Positions 1-8,828 of a DNA stretch of 64,000 bases are shown piece by piece. Each line of letters opens with the position of its first letter. Positions within the stretch are counted from its first letter, which is position 1. The translations under genes were made by a program, and so were the position numbers. The notes under the pieces were generated by a model. The model searched no databases. It was not told where the DNA came from and saw nothing but the letters and a program-made list of their open reading frames with translations. Source of the stretch: CACIAM-69d sp001698445 (GTDB lineage Bacteria > Cyanobacteriota > Cyanobacteriia > CACIAM-69d); contig NZ_JAZAQF010000078.1 in the NCBI RefSeq assembly GCF_043235035.1, forward strand, positions 217,145 through 281,144, read 5' to 3'.

Positions 1-2
1 AA

Positions 3-713
3 CTCAATAATCAACATACAGAAATTATTATTGTTCAAGATCTGCTCCCCTTTTGGCTTTTTAGGCTACCCAAAATCCGAAAAACCTGGTTCAGCCTAAA
101 AGGAGTTCCAGTTCGTAGCTGGATTATGCAACAAATTTCCAAAATCGCACTCGCTAGAGTAATTGATGAAGAAATTTCAGTATTTCTGGATTCGGATGAA
201 ATGTTTATCCGAGACTTTGGCATTTCGAACCTGGTCAAGAACAACCAAGTTCGATTCTATGCTGAGCCAAAAGGCAATCCACTTGGAATGGATACGCCGC
301 ATCAACATTGGCACCAATCGGCTAGTCGATTGTTGGGTTTAACGGAAACACCCATGCCAGCCCCCGACTACATTGCTGATGTGATCACGTGGAAACGAGA
401 AAATGTGACAGCGATGTGTCGTCACATTGAGCGAATTTATCATCAATCATGGTTCGAGGCAGTTTCAAAAACCTGGCATTTTTCTGAATACACACTCTAT
501 GGAACCTATATTGACCGGGTGCTCCAAGACCGAAGCGGTCATTACTGGGATCCAACCAAAATTCTCAATTCCTATTACGATCCCAATGTGATGACCGAAG
601 AAGAGTTGCGCAACTTTGTTAACTCAACTCGACCTGAGCATGTTGCCATCATGATTTCTGCTAAGGCTAAAATAGCAGTTGATCGATACGCGAGCTTGTT
701 AGAGCTTGAATAG
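3..713 (+). CDS. DUF6492-like protein, 5' truncated by window edge
   Basis: The reading frame is open from the first bases of the window, so the true start lies to the left. An internal Met codon at 126 is not a likely start because the upstream codons read as ordinary protein. The visible 236 residues include the segment VFLDSDEMFIRDF, a DxD-like nucleotide-sugar binding motif followed by the aromatic/acidic pattern seen in DUF6492 proteins of polysaccharide clusters. The next two genes point the same way and are an oxidoreductase and a glycosyltransferase, which fits a sugar-polymer biosynthesis context. The precise reaction cannot be told from sequence. Family assignment is by pattern recognition only. 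Confidence 0.6.
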   Translation, partial: LNNQHTEIIIVQDLLPFWLFRLPKIRKTWFSLKGVPVRSWIMQQISKIALARVIDEEISVFLDSDEMFIRDFGISNLVKNNQVRFYAEPKGNPLGMDTPHQHWHQSASRLLGLTETPMPAPDYIADVITWKRENVTAMCRHIERIYHQSWFEAVSKTWHFSEYTLYGTYIDRVLQDRSGHYWDPTKILNSYYDPNVMTEEELRNFVNSTRPEHVAIMISAKAKIAVDRYASLLELE

Positions 714-1011
714 GCTGGTTGTTAATGGTGTGCATGTGTAATCGATCGCTCTTCATGATGGGCGGAGAGTAAATGTTGAGCGAGTCGAAGCAGCCAGCAT
801 ACGATCGAAAACCCTCGGGCTACTTTCAATGATCCGGTTCCTAGCCACAAATCTTGGTAAAGGATGAAAGTTTGGCCAGGTTTGTGGGGGCCCGCTGCCC
901 AAGGAGTTGGCCAATAGTGATGTTCTTGGTCCTGAAGCCGCCAAAACTAGCTGACTATTTGGGGCATCCCCCTTGTTCTGTTTTTGATCAATATAGACGG
1001 GCAATAGTTCC

Positions 1012-2139
1012 ATGAATGTTGCATTGATCGGCTGTGGATTTGTTGCTGATTATTATGTGCGAACCCTAGAAAATCATCCTTCATTAAAAATTCTGGGCGT
1101 AATGGATCGAGATTCAGCACGCACAGAGCATTTTTCTCAATTTCATAAACTTCCTAAGTACCCCAGTTTGGAAGCGGTGTTGGCAGATGAGCGCGTGCAA
1201 ATTGTCATCAACCTAACCAATCCTCGCAGTCACTACGAAGTTTCCAAAGCAGCTTTGTTGGCGGGCAAACATGTTTACTCGGAAAAACCGCTGGGGATGA
1301 CTTTTGAAGAGGCCAAAGAACTGGTTGAACTAGCGGAATCTAAGCAACTGGAAATTTCCGGTGCGCCTTGCAGCCTTTTGGGCGAAACGGCACAGACAAT
1401 TTGGAAAGCTTTGCGCGAGCAAGCGGTTGGCCAAGTCAGCTTGGTTTATGCGGAAATGGACGATGGGTTTGTGCCTGCGATGGCTTACCAAACCTGGCTG
1501 AGTGAATCGGGAATACCGTGGCCCTACAAAGATGAATTTGAAGTGGGTTGCACGTTGGAACATGCGGGCTATTACTTAACTTGGTTACCTGCTTTCTTTG
1601 GGTCGGCTGTTAGCGTCACTGCCTTTGCGGATTGTACGATTCCCAATAAGGGTGTTGATCATCTAGATCCACCCAATACGCCGGATTTTTCAGTTGCCTG
1701 TATTAAGTTTGCCTCGGGAGTTGTGGCTCGCTTGACCTGTAGTATTGTGGCTTCCCATGATCACGAATTACGAATTTTTGGAGATCAGGGGGTGATGTAT
1801 ACGGAAGATTGTTGGTTTTATCGATCGCCCGTTTATATTAAACGTCGTCTACGAATTCGTCGCAAAACGATCGAGGGGCCGCTCGCGCAGCGATACCCAT
1901 TGGTGGGGCCAGTCACCAAGCGGCAAAAGTATCGAGGCGCTCAACAAATGGATTTTGCGCGGGGAATTGCCGACTTAGCAGAGGCAATTGAAAATCAGCG
2001 ATCGCCCAGGTTGTCAGGACGCTATTCATTACATGTGAATGAAATGGTTTTGGCAATTCACTACGCAACGGCTCAAGGATGTACCTATCAAATGCAAACC
2101 GATTGTCCGGTGGTGGAACCGTTGCCTTGGGCACTTTGA
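1012..2139 (+). CDS. Gfo/Idh/MocA family NAD(P)-dependent oxidoreductase
   Basis: The 375-residue protein begins with a Rossmann fold (VALIGCGFVADYY, residues 3-15) and has the family's EKPLGMT motif near residue 91, whose Lys is usually catalytic. The C-terminal half is the usual alpha/beta oxidoreductase domain. Members oxidise or reduce sugars, inositol or nucleotide-sugar derivatives; the substrate cannot be inferred here. It lies between a DUF6492-like gene and a GT2 glycosyltransferase on the same strand, which suggests a role in making a modified sugar for a surface polysaccharide. The length is normal for the family. No strong ribosome binding site precedes the ATG. Confidence 0.85.
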   Translation: MNVALIGCGFVADYYVRTLENHPSLKILGVMDRDSARTEHFSQFHKLPKYPSLEAVLADERVQIVINLTNPRSHYEVSKAALLAGKHVYSEKPLGMTFEEAKELVELAESKQLEISGAPCSLLGETAQTIWKALREQAVGQVSLVYAEMDDGFVPAMAYQTWLSESGIPWPYKDEFEVGCTLEHAGYYLTWLPAFFGSAVSVTAFADCTIPNKGVDHLDPPNTPDFSVACIKFASGVVARLTCSIVASHDHELRIFGDQGVMYTEDCWFYRSPVYIKRRLRIRRKTIEGPLAQRYPLVGPVTKRQKYRGAQQMDFARGIADLAEAIENQRSPRLSGRYSLHVNEMVLAIHYATAQGCTYQMQTDCPVVEPLPWAL

Positions 2140-2259
2140 TCGTGAGGCTTCGATTCAACTAGTCATCATCGCAAAATGAGGGATCACGGGCGGTTTAGGT
2201 GCGATTGGTGAGTGCGACTGATTAAGTGTGGCTAATTGAAGGTGATCAATTAAATTTTC

Positions 2260-3171
2260 ATGAAAGTTTCCATCTGCGTTGCCACCTATAAACGACAAGA
2301 TTTACTGCATCAACTGATCTTGAGCTTGCAGGCACTCAAGTTTGAGCAAATTGCAACTCCTGAAATTGAAATCATTGTGGTTGACAATGATGCAAATGGG
2401 TCGGCGCGCGAAACTGTGTCCACTTGGCAAGAAAGCTCTCGCTGGCCAATTCGCTACGATGTTGAAATGCGATCGGGTGTGACCTATGCCAGAAATCGCA
2501 CCATTCAAAATGCGGCTGAAGATAGTGACTTCATCGCCATCATTGATGATGATGAACAAGCTTGCCACTCTTGGCTAGAGGCGCTTTTAACTACGCAAGC
2601 GCAATTTCAAGCAGATATTGTGGGCGGGCCAATCTTGCCCGTGTTTCAATCCAATCAAGTGCCTAACTGGATTCATCAGGGAGAATTCTTTGCGCCTCCT
2701 GCCTATAAAACAGGTCAGAACTTGCATGTGGCTTTCACGAACAATGTGTTGCTCCCTGCGCCGTATCTGAAGCAAATGCCCTGTGTTTTTGATGAGCGAT
2801 TTGCGGTGGGAGGTGGAGAAGATACGCATCTATTTATGCGTCTCCATCAAGCGGGCCTAAAAATTGTTTGGTCAGCAGAGGCGATCGCCTATGAATCGAT
2901 TCCAGCTAGTCGAACTACGTTTCAATGGTTGTTACGGCGCAACTATTGGGGTTGGAGCATTTACAGTTTGGTTGAAAAAGAACTCTACCCACAGCCCAAG
3001 ATATTTCTAGTTCGGCTCTGCAAAGGACTTGCGTTAATGATTTTGGGAATTCTGGCGCTAATTCCTGGATTGTTGCGAGGAAAGCATCATTTATATCGAG
3101 CTTGTATTCGAACGGCGCAGGGAGCGGGCACAATTATGGGACTACTGGGACGCAGAACCACTTGGGTTTAG
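2260..3171 (+). CDS. Family 2 glycosyltransferase with C-terminal membrane segment
   Basis: The 303-residue protein opens with the GT2 nucleotide-binding strand (VCVATYKRQDLL). It carries an acidic DDDE cluster near residue 95 (IAIIDDDEQA), equivalent to the metal-binding DxD of GT-A enzymes, and the acceptor-site pattern GGGEDTHLFMRL near residue 186. A hydrophobic segment near residues 255-272 (LALMILGILALIPGLL) probably anchors it to the inner face of the plasma membrane. It is the last gene of the left-edge polysaccharide-type cluster. Donor and acceptor are unknown. Confidence 0.85.
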   Translation: MKVSICVATYKRQDLLHQLILSLQALKFEQIATPEIEIIVVDNDANGSARETVSTWQESSRWPIRYDVEMRSGVTYARNRTIQNAAEDSDFIAIIDDDEQACHSWLEALLTTQAQFQADIVGGPILPVFQSNQVPNWIHQGEFFAPPAYKTGQNLHVAFTNNVLLPAPYLKQMPCVFDERFAVGGGEDTHLFMRLHQAGLKIVWSAEAIAYESIPASRTTFQWLLRRNYWGWSIYSLVEKELYPQPKIFLVRLCKGLALMILGILALIPGLLRGKHHLYRACIRTAQGAGTIMGLLGRRTTWV

Positions 3172-3373
3172 CAATAATTCAAGCTCAATTTAATAAAGTT
3201 TAGTGAGAGATTGTTGATGCTGCTAGAACCTGAGAGCTGACTCAGGATTTCAACCAAAGCTGAATCTGTAAATCCCTCAATGTAGATATCCTCAAAAGTT
3301 GAATGCATGATTGATAAATATTGATAAGCTTAGGTGAACAAAGTCAGATGAATAAAAAATTTCTGAGGTTCCA

Positions 3374-3988
3374 GTGTCTTGGGAATTTGCAGAGCGTGCT
3401 GAAGCACCAGCCCAAAATCTGTTGAAAATTGGAGAGGTGCGATCGCGCAGTGGTTGCTCCATTCAAACAATTCGCTACTACGAAAGTTTGGGACTGATCC
3501 AGGCGATCGATCGAACGGCTGGCGGGTTTCGGTTGTTTGCACCGTCCACGCTCGATCGCTTGGCCTTTGTGAAGCAGGCCCAATCTTTGGGCATGAGTTT
3601 GCAAGATATCAGTGAGCTGCTGACGGTTTATGACAGTGGTAATGCTCCCTGTTCAACGGTGAAGCATAAGCTGCGGGATAAGTTGGCAGATTTGGATCGC
3701 CGCATTCAATCGCTTCAGCGGTTGCGAGATGAGTTGCAATCCCTGTTGGCGGTGGCGGATGACTTGGAACAATCCCCGGGCAATATTTGTCCGATTGTGG
3801 AGCGAGCGAGTCAGCTTCATCAGGCAATGGAGGGTGCTGCTTTTGAGGCGGAGACTGCGGTTACTCAGGATTCAATGATTACTCAGTCCCCGATCGCCCA
3901 GTCCCCGATCGCCCAGTCAATCCTGCCGCCGTCTGCTGCCGCCGGTTGCTGTGCGAATCGATCACCAAACCCTGGCACTGAACCTTGA
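3374..3988 (+). CDS. MerR-family, probably metal-responsive regulator
   Basis: A MerR winged-helix domain begins near residue 17 (LLKIGEV) and includes the QTIRYYESLGLI recognition region, followed by a dimerisation helix. Cysteines occur where metal-sensing MerR proteins hold them: APCSTVKHKL just before the long helix and NICPIVE after it. An extra Cys pair (AAAGCCAN) near the C-terminus could add a metal ligand, as in CoaR-like or HMTR-like regulators. The GTG at 3374 is used as start; a TTG at 3421 is an alternative directly at the domain edge. The C-terminal region contains a short in-frame repeat (SPIAQSPIAQS). No efflux gene lies next to it, so the target is unknown. Confidence 0.8.
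   Translation: MSWEFAERAEAPAQNLLKIGEVRSRSGCSIQTIRYYESLGLIQAIDRTAGGFRLFAPSTLDRLAFVKQAQSLGMSLQDISELLTVYDSGNAPCSTVKHKLRDKLADLDRRIQSLQRLRDELQSLLAVADDLEQSPGNICPIVERASQLHQAMEGAAFEAETAVTQDSMITQSPIAQSPIAQSILPPSAAAGCCANRSPNPGTEP
3892..3926 (+). repeat. 15-bp tandem repeat inside the MerR gene
   Basis: The unit CAGTCCCCGATCGCC occurs twice in tandem and then partly again, giving SPIAQ-SPIAQ-S in the protein. The unit contains a CGATCG core. It is a coding minisatellite in a region that is otherwise poorly conserved in MerR proteins. Confidence 0.8.
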
Positions 3989-4057
3989 AGCCGATCACGC
4001 CCTCTAAAATCTTCAAAATTGCCCGTTGCAAGCTGCCGCCAGGATGGTGCAAAAGTC

Positions 4058-4732
4058 ATGCCCAGTCTTTATCGTGTTGCTAACCGTGCTGCTATTGGTT
4101 GGGCCATTGGTTTAGGGCTGGGGTTGGGGTTACCGGTGGCAATTGCGCCCGGTGCGATCGCCCGGGAAGGGCCGCCCAAGGCCGATCCGGTGCAGGTGTC
4201 CGTGTCGCCAGCCGTGGAAACTTCGGCTTCGGAGGCTGCGGCGGCAGCCGTCACCAGCGGCAGCGATGCACTGTCCGATCAACCCTTGGGGGATCCGGTG
4301 GCTGTGGAACTGGAGCCAACCCGAATCTTTCGGCGGACGGGCTGCTTTGGCGATCAACCCATGGCCACCGATCAGGAAATTCGCCAACAGGGCCTGACTC
4401 CGCCTAGCCTCTGGCTCACGCGGGATTTGCTGGGGGGAAAAATTGTCGATCGCTGGACGATCCACCGGGGTGATGAGCAGTTGCCGCCTTGGGTGGAAGT
4501 GACGTTTAATTTGCAACCTTGGAATAATTTGGAATACCCACGCCAATATGCCTACCTGAATGAATTTGGGCGGGTGGCAAGGGAATATGGCTTTAATGTG
4601 CGAGTTTGCAATGGCTCGGGCGATGCATTGGCAGCCCAATTTTGTGATTGGTCACAAATGCGAGCGGGGGTCACTTGTCCGATTTATCTGCCGGGGGGAT
4701 TTTCGGCGCGGGCACGATCGCGACTGTTTTAG
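4058..4732 (+). CDS. Exported protein of unknown function
   Basis: I chose the ATG at 4058 rather than an in-frame TTG at 4019 because it puts a good signal peptide at the N-terminus: basic start, a Gly/Leu-rich hydrophobic core, and a likely cleavage after APGAIA near residue 34. AGGATGG lies upstream at 4041. The mature protein has an Ala/Pro-rich linker and then a folded domain containing four cysteines (TGCFGD, RVCNG, QFCDW, VTCPI), likely two disulfides in the periplasm or outside. The last 62 bases overlap the 3' end of the convergent GTPase gene. I do not recognise a characterised family. Confidence 0.65.
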   Translation: MPSLYRVANRAAIGWAIGLGLGLGLPVAIAPGAIAREGPPKADPVQVSVSPAVETSASEAAAAAVTSGSDALSDQPLGDPVAVELEPTRIFRRTGCFGDQPMATDQEIRQQGLTPPSLWLTRDLLGGKIVDRWTIHRGDEQLPPWVEVTFNLQPWNNLEYPRQYAYLNEFGRVAREYGFNVRVCNGSGDALAAQFCDWSQMRAGVTCPIYLPGGFSARARSRLF

Positions 4733-6158
4733 CGGGGTCGGTGGGTTTGGAATCAAGGCCGCCCAGGCCAATGCGCGATCGCCACTCGTCTCGCAGTTGG
4801 TGCAGGACGGTTCCCGGCTCCACAAAATCCAGCAAGTCTTTAGCGAGGGTGTCGGGGCCGTCATCTCCCCAAGTGCAGCCCGCTTCGAGGGAACTGCGGG
4901 TGGTTTTGGCGATCGCTAAGCTGCCAAAGGCCGCCGCCGCCGCCTGCACCAGGGCCGCCCCCAGGTAGCCACTGAAGCCGTCGCTGCCCGCTTGGAGCGA
5001 TCGCCCGTCATTCCCGCCCAAAAAACCGCCCCCCACTTCTCCAAGCAGCATGGCTCCCAAGCTGACCAAGCCCGTTTTCCAAAACGACTGCCAAGCCGAT
5101 CGCACCAGGGGCAAACCATAGAGCCGCGACAGCGATCGCACCAAAAACCAATCCACCAACACCGCCGCGATCGCATCCAACAGCACAAAGGGACTGAGGG
5201 CCACGATTACGGCCTTTACTTGAATGAACCGCCAGGTTTGGGCTTCCGCATCGTCGCGTAGGTGGGTGAGGGTTTTTTGGGCGATGGTTTGCTGGGCAGT
5301 GCGAGCCTGCATCAGAGCATTCAGGGCCAACAGAGCTTCCCCTTCCCGATCGATGGTGGCCAAAATGGCCGATCGCAAGGCCTCAATCTCCGGTGGGGGC
5401 GACTCCCAACCATAGGTCACCCGGCCATCGGGCCATTCTTCCCGCACTTGAATCGGGGCCGGTTCCGCCGCCGCCAGCACAATTTCATCCACGGGCAAGA
5501 ACGGATCCCAGCGACGTTCAGCAGGATTGTTGGGCGGGTGGGTGGGTGGGGGCTGGTCAGTCGCTTCCAACTGCATGAGCGATCGCAGCCGCTCCACAAT
5601 CGCCGGCCGCTCCGTTTCGGGAAACAAATCAATTTTGTTGAAGACCAAAATCAGGGGCTTATGGGCCTGGCGCAAGGTTCGCAAGGCCGCATATTCCACC
5701 TGGGTTAAGTCGCCAGCGGTGATGAATAGGATCAAGTCCGATCGCTCGGCCACTTCCCGCGAAAGTTCGGCGCGGCTTTCTCCGTCAATTTCATCCAGCC
5801 CCGGTGTGTCAATGAATTCCACCTCGATCGGGCGATCACGCCCGGGAGGATGCCACCGCACCGATCGGGGCAAGCGCGTCAGGCCATTCAGGGGCCCCGT
5901 TTCCAGCAGGTGTTCCCCCAACAGGGCATTCAAAACGGCGGATTTGCCCCGGCTAACCAAGCCAAAGGCCGCAATCCGCACCACGAATCGATCGAGCTTG
6001 TCGAGGGCCCCCGCCAACCGATCCAAATCCGGTTGAATCAGGGCATTCCACCGTTGTGAATCGCGAGTACCCAACTGCTCGATCGCCCGTCGCAGGCTCG
6101 ATCGGACGCGCTCAAATTGTTCCGACTGGGGCGCGTTCAAGGCTGTGAACTCATCCAA
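4671..6158 (-). CDS. Membrane-associated Era/dynamin-like GTPase with DUF697-type tail
   Basis: The 495-residue protein has a full set of GTPase motifs: P-loop (GLVSRGKSA, about residue 66), switch/G3 (IDTPGLDE) and G4 (VFNKIDLF). The C-terminal part has hydrophobic segments (AVIVALSPFVLLDAIAAVLV; TGLVSLGAMLL) typical of DUF697-containing GTPases, which sit on or in the membrane. The cellular role is unknown; related proteins are thought to act in membrane or envelope upkeep. The C-terminus overlaps the convergent exported-protein gene. A Pro/Asp-rich insert (residues about 195-210) lies between G4 and the tail. Confidence 0.8.
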   Translation of the reverse strand: MDEFTALNAPQSEQFERVRSSLRRAIEQLGTRDSQRWNALIQPDLDRLAGALDKLDRFVVRIAAFGLVSRGKSAVLNALLGEHLLETGPLNGLTRLPRSVRWHPPGRDRPIEVEFIDTPGLDEIDGESRAELSREVAERSDLILFITAGDLTQVEYAALRTLRQAHKPLILVFNKIDLFPETERPAIVERLRSLMQLEATDQPPPTHPPNNPAERRWDPFLPVDEIVLAAAEPAPIQVREEWPDGRVTYGWESPPPEIEALRSAILATIDREGEALLALNALMQARTAQQTIAQKTLTHLRDDAEAQTWRFIQVKAVIVALSPFVLLDAIAAVLVDWFLVRSLSRLYGLPLVRSAWQSFWKTGLVSLGAMLLGEVGGGFLGGNDGRSLQAGSDGFSGYLGAALVQAAAAAFGSLAIAKTTRSSLEAGCTWGDDGPDTLAKDLLDFVEPGTVLHQLRDEWRSRIGLGGLDSKPTDPAKTVAIVPAPKIPPADKSDK

Positions 6159-6375
6159 ATCAAACTAGTCGCCCCCATTGTAGAAGCGAGGCGATCGTCT
6201 CGTTGCATTGGCTCCCGAAAATCCAGCTAGCAGGCGCAGATCGGGTCATTCCTGCCATCAGCACCACGGCCATAGGGCAACTCCTTAGGGAATCGGAGTT
6301 TAAGGAATTTAAGGAATCGGAGTTTTTAGAAAATCATGCGCTTTGAACGATTCAGCGGCGGATTCGCTAACACAA

Positions 6376-7362
6376 CTAATTCAACTGAGAAACGAACGGG
6401 AGCAATAGGGTCGTGAAGTAATACACCAGGGGAGCCGTGAAAATGTAGCTGTCGGCGCGATCGAGAATGCCGCCATGGCCCGGAATCAAATTCCCGGAAT
6501 CTTTGACCCCCGCATCTCGCTTCATCAGGGACTCAATCAAATCTCCCAGCAGACTGGAAACACCCACCAGCAGCCCCAACAAAGGCCCCGTGATGAACCA
6601 CAGGGGCCAATGGCAATAGGCCGCGCCCAGAGTTCCCACCAGTGCGCTGCCCAACGTGCCGGCCAAAGAGCCTTCTACGGTTTTCTTGGGGCTGATGTCC
6701 GAGAGGCGGGTTTTGCCCACCCATTTGCCCATGATGTAGGCCCCAATATCGGCCGCCCAAATGCAGCAAAAGGCCAAAATCGTCACCATCAGAGCCTCGG
6801 GCCAGGCAGCCGGGTTCCAAGATTCGGGCCAGAACCCATTCAGCGGCAACCGGGCCACGGCTCCATCGTCCAAGGCCAGCCCCGCCCCGACCCGCAGCCG
6901 CACCCAATAGCTGGGCAAATAGCCACAGTAAAACAGGCCCATCACCGAGCTGGACAGATCGGCGATCGAGGCCATCTTGGGCATAAACAGCAAATAGAAA
7001 CAAACCAGGGTGCTGGCGATCGGGACGATCGCATCGGCCACGGACGGCATCCAAGCCGAGGCCGCCACAATCGCTAAACAGGCAATGGTGACGGTTTTCA
7101 CGGCGGGGACGGCCCCTTTGGCCTGCACCAGGGCGAAATATTCACCCAAGCCCAGATAGACCAACAGGCCAAACCCCGCCGTGAAATACCAGCCGCCCAA
7201 CACCAGCATGGTGAGGGCGATCGAGATTCCCACCACGGCACTGAAAATTCGCCGCCAGGGCCACCCTGCTAATCGATCGCCCCAACTGCGGCCGGCATTG
7301 CCCTGGGCCGCCTTTGGCAAAGCAGACTTGATCGCAGCGGAACTTGATTCACTCAAAGACAT
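6376..7362 (-). CDS. cdsA: Phosphatidate cytidylyltransferase
   Basis: CdsA makes CDP-diacylglycerol from CTP and phosphatidate in the plasma membrane, the branch point to phosphatidylglycerol, the only phospholipid of cyanobacteria. The protein is a multi-pass membrane protein and ends with the full family signature: SLMKRDAGVKDSG followed by LIPGHGGILDRADS. The ATG at 7362 gives 328 residues. An in-frame TTG at 7395 would add 11 residues but has no support. It is followed by a 217-bp gap and then the GTPase gene on the same strand. Confidence 0.93.
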   Translation of the reverse strand: MSLSESSSAAIKSALPKAAQGNAGRSWGDRLAGWPWRRIFSAVVGISIALTMLVLGGWYFTAGFGLLVYLGLGEYFALVQAKGAVPAVKTVTIACLAIVAASAWMPSVADAIVPIASTLVCFYLLFMPKMASIADLSSSVMGLFYCGYLPSYWVRLRVGAGLALDDGAVARLPLNGFWPESWNPAAWPEALMVTILAFCCIWAADIGAYIMGKWVGKTRLSDISPKKTVEGSLAGTLGSALVGTLGAAYCHWPLWFITGPLLGLLVGVSSLLGDLIESLMKRDAGVKDSGNLIPGHGGILDRADSYIFTAPLVYYFTTLLLPFVSQLN

Positions 7363-7560
7363 GGGACGCAACCAGCACGAGGACAGCAAGGGCAAGCGCA
7401 GCGACCAAGAACTGCGACACAGGGTTAAGGAAACGGGGAACCGAGGTTAAGTTGGCCTTAATTAAGGATAAGGCAGTGCGCCTCGGTGTTGTGTGCCGTA
7501 GCCCACTAGGGTGATCGCCCTAAAGCCCTCCCTATTCCAGGTTTAGGCTGGGTGCTGGGC

Positions 7561-8508
7561 TTAATTGCGGCTGGCATGGCCATAGTCAATGCGGGCCCCG
7601 GCCCAAAGCAATTTCTCGCGTAGGGTGCGGTAGTAGGAATAGTTTTCCCGCAAGATCACAAACTTGGCCACGCAATCCGCCATTCGCACATCAACCCGCT
7701 GACCGGGCCAAAGGGAAGCCCCAAAAACCCCGTCCATCCAAACTTTGGTGGCCAGCTCGTAATCCCCCAAGGGCCAAATGCTGACCACACAGCGGGGGGG
7801 CAACACGATCGGGCGGCTAGACAAACTGAGGGGGCAAATGGGGGTAACAGTGATGGCATCCAGGCCAGAATGGAGAATGGGCCCGTTGGCGGAAACGGTA
7901 TAGCAGGTGGAACCGGTGGGGGTGGCCACAATTAGCCCGTCGCCGTGGTAGCGATCGACGATTTCGCCATCGATTTCCACTTCCAGCATGGTGGTCATCA
8001 GGCGATCGTTGGAAATGGGCTTCACGCAAATTTCGTTCAGGGCCAGGAAAGTTTCCCCCACCGGTTCCGTACCCTTGTAGCTGCCATCTTCCAAAGCGGC
8101 GAGGGTTTTTCCTTCAAAGACCTGCCCTTGCAACATCATCCGTTGTTGAACGGCAAAGCGATCGCTCTGGAGCCGTTCCCACACCGCTTGGGAGTTTTCA
8201 AACAGCTCAAAGGGTTCCGTTAAAAACCCCAAGTGCCCTCCCACGTTCACGGCCAAAATGGGCACTTGCTCCGGGGCCAGGTGCCGGGCAGCGGCCAACA
8301 CCGTGCCATCCCCCCCCAAGACAATCGCCAGATCGATCGGCTGGGTGACCGAGGCCAAAAACACCGGGTAGGGATTGTCCTTGGGGCCGCTGGGTCCCAC
8401 GAGCGATCGCGTGCCTAGGGCATCCAGTTCTCGAGAGCAACGTTCTGCCCAGCCTTGGCTGCGAGAGTCTCCGGCTTTATAGATGATGATGACTTGTTTC
8501 AGATTCAT
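7561..8508 (-). CDS. nadK: NAD kinase
   Basis: This enzyme phosphorylates NAD to NADP using ATP or polyphosphate. The 315-residue protein shows the diagnostic GGDGT motif (residues 65-69), the NE-I substrate segment (ALNEICVKP) and the Gly-rich TPTGSTCY motif, and ends with the usual beta-rich domain. Cyanobacteria commonly carry two NAD kinase paralogues; which type this one is cannot be settled without alignment. It starts at an ATG and lies upstream of cdsA on the same strand, with a 198-bp gap. Confidence 0.93.
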   Translation of the reverse strand: MNLKQVIIIYKAGDSRSQGWAERCSRELDALGTRSLVGPSGPKDNPYPVFLASVTQPIDLAIVLGGDGTVLAAARHLAPEQVPILAVNVGGHLGFLTEPFELFENSQAVWERLQSDRFAVQQRMMLQGQVFEGKTLAALEDGSYKGTEPVGETFLALNEICVKPISNDRLMTTMLEVEIDGEIVDRYHGDGLIVATPTGSTCYTVSANGPILHSGLDAITVTPICPLSLSSRPIVLPPRCVVSIWPLGDYELATKVWMDGVFGASLWPGQRVDVRMADCVAKFVILRENYSYYRTLREKLLWAGARIDYGHASRN

Positions 8509-8828
8509 GGCAAAGGGGGAATGATTCGGTGCAGGTCAGGGCGATCGGCCAAGAGAACGCAGAACAAGACGAGAACTTGGCCCTTGCACCATGTCTCTCT
8601 TGCACCATTTCTTTTTGTAGCGTTTCTGGCCAATGCAGAATGCTCGAATCGCACCACCATGCCACCGCAATTCAACCGTTGCGATCGGTCCTCATGATTT
8701 GGCTGCTTGATAGTTTGGGATTCGCTGATCTAGCTGGCTTGCCGATCTAGTTTGGCCGATCTAGTTTGGTTGGCCGATCCAGTGGGTTTGCTGACTCGGC
8801 GGCTGGATGCAACCATTCCCGAGCGGGA
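8509..8828. other. Intergenic region with degenerate direct repeats
   Basis: This gap between the amylase and NAD kinase genes holds no credible gene. At 8740-8790 the element GCCGATCTAGTTTG is repeated twice with a third degenerate copy (GGCCGATCCAGTGGG). Similar CTAGTKGG words occur in the repeats near 20.1 kb. Confidence 0.6.
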
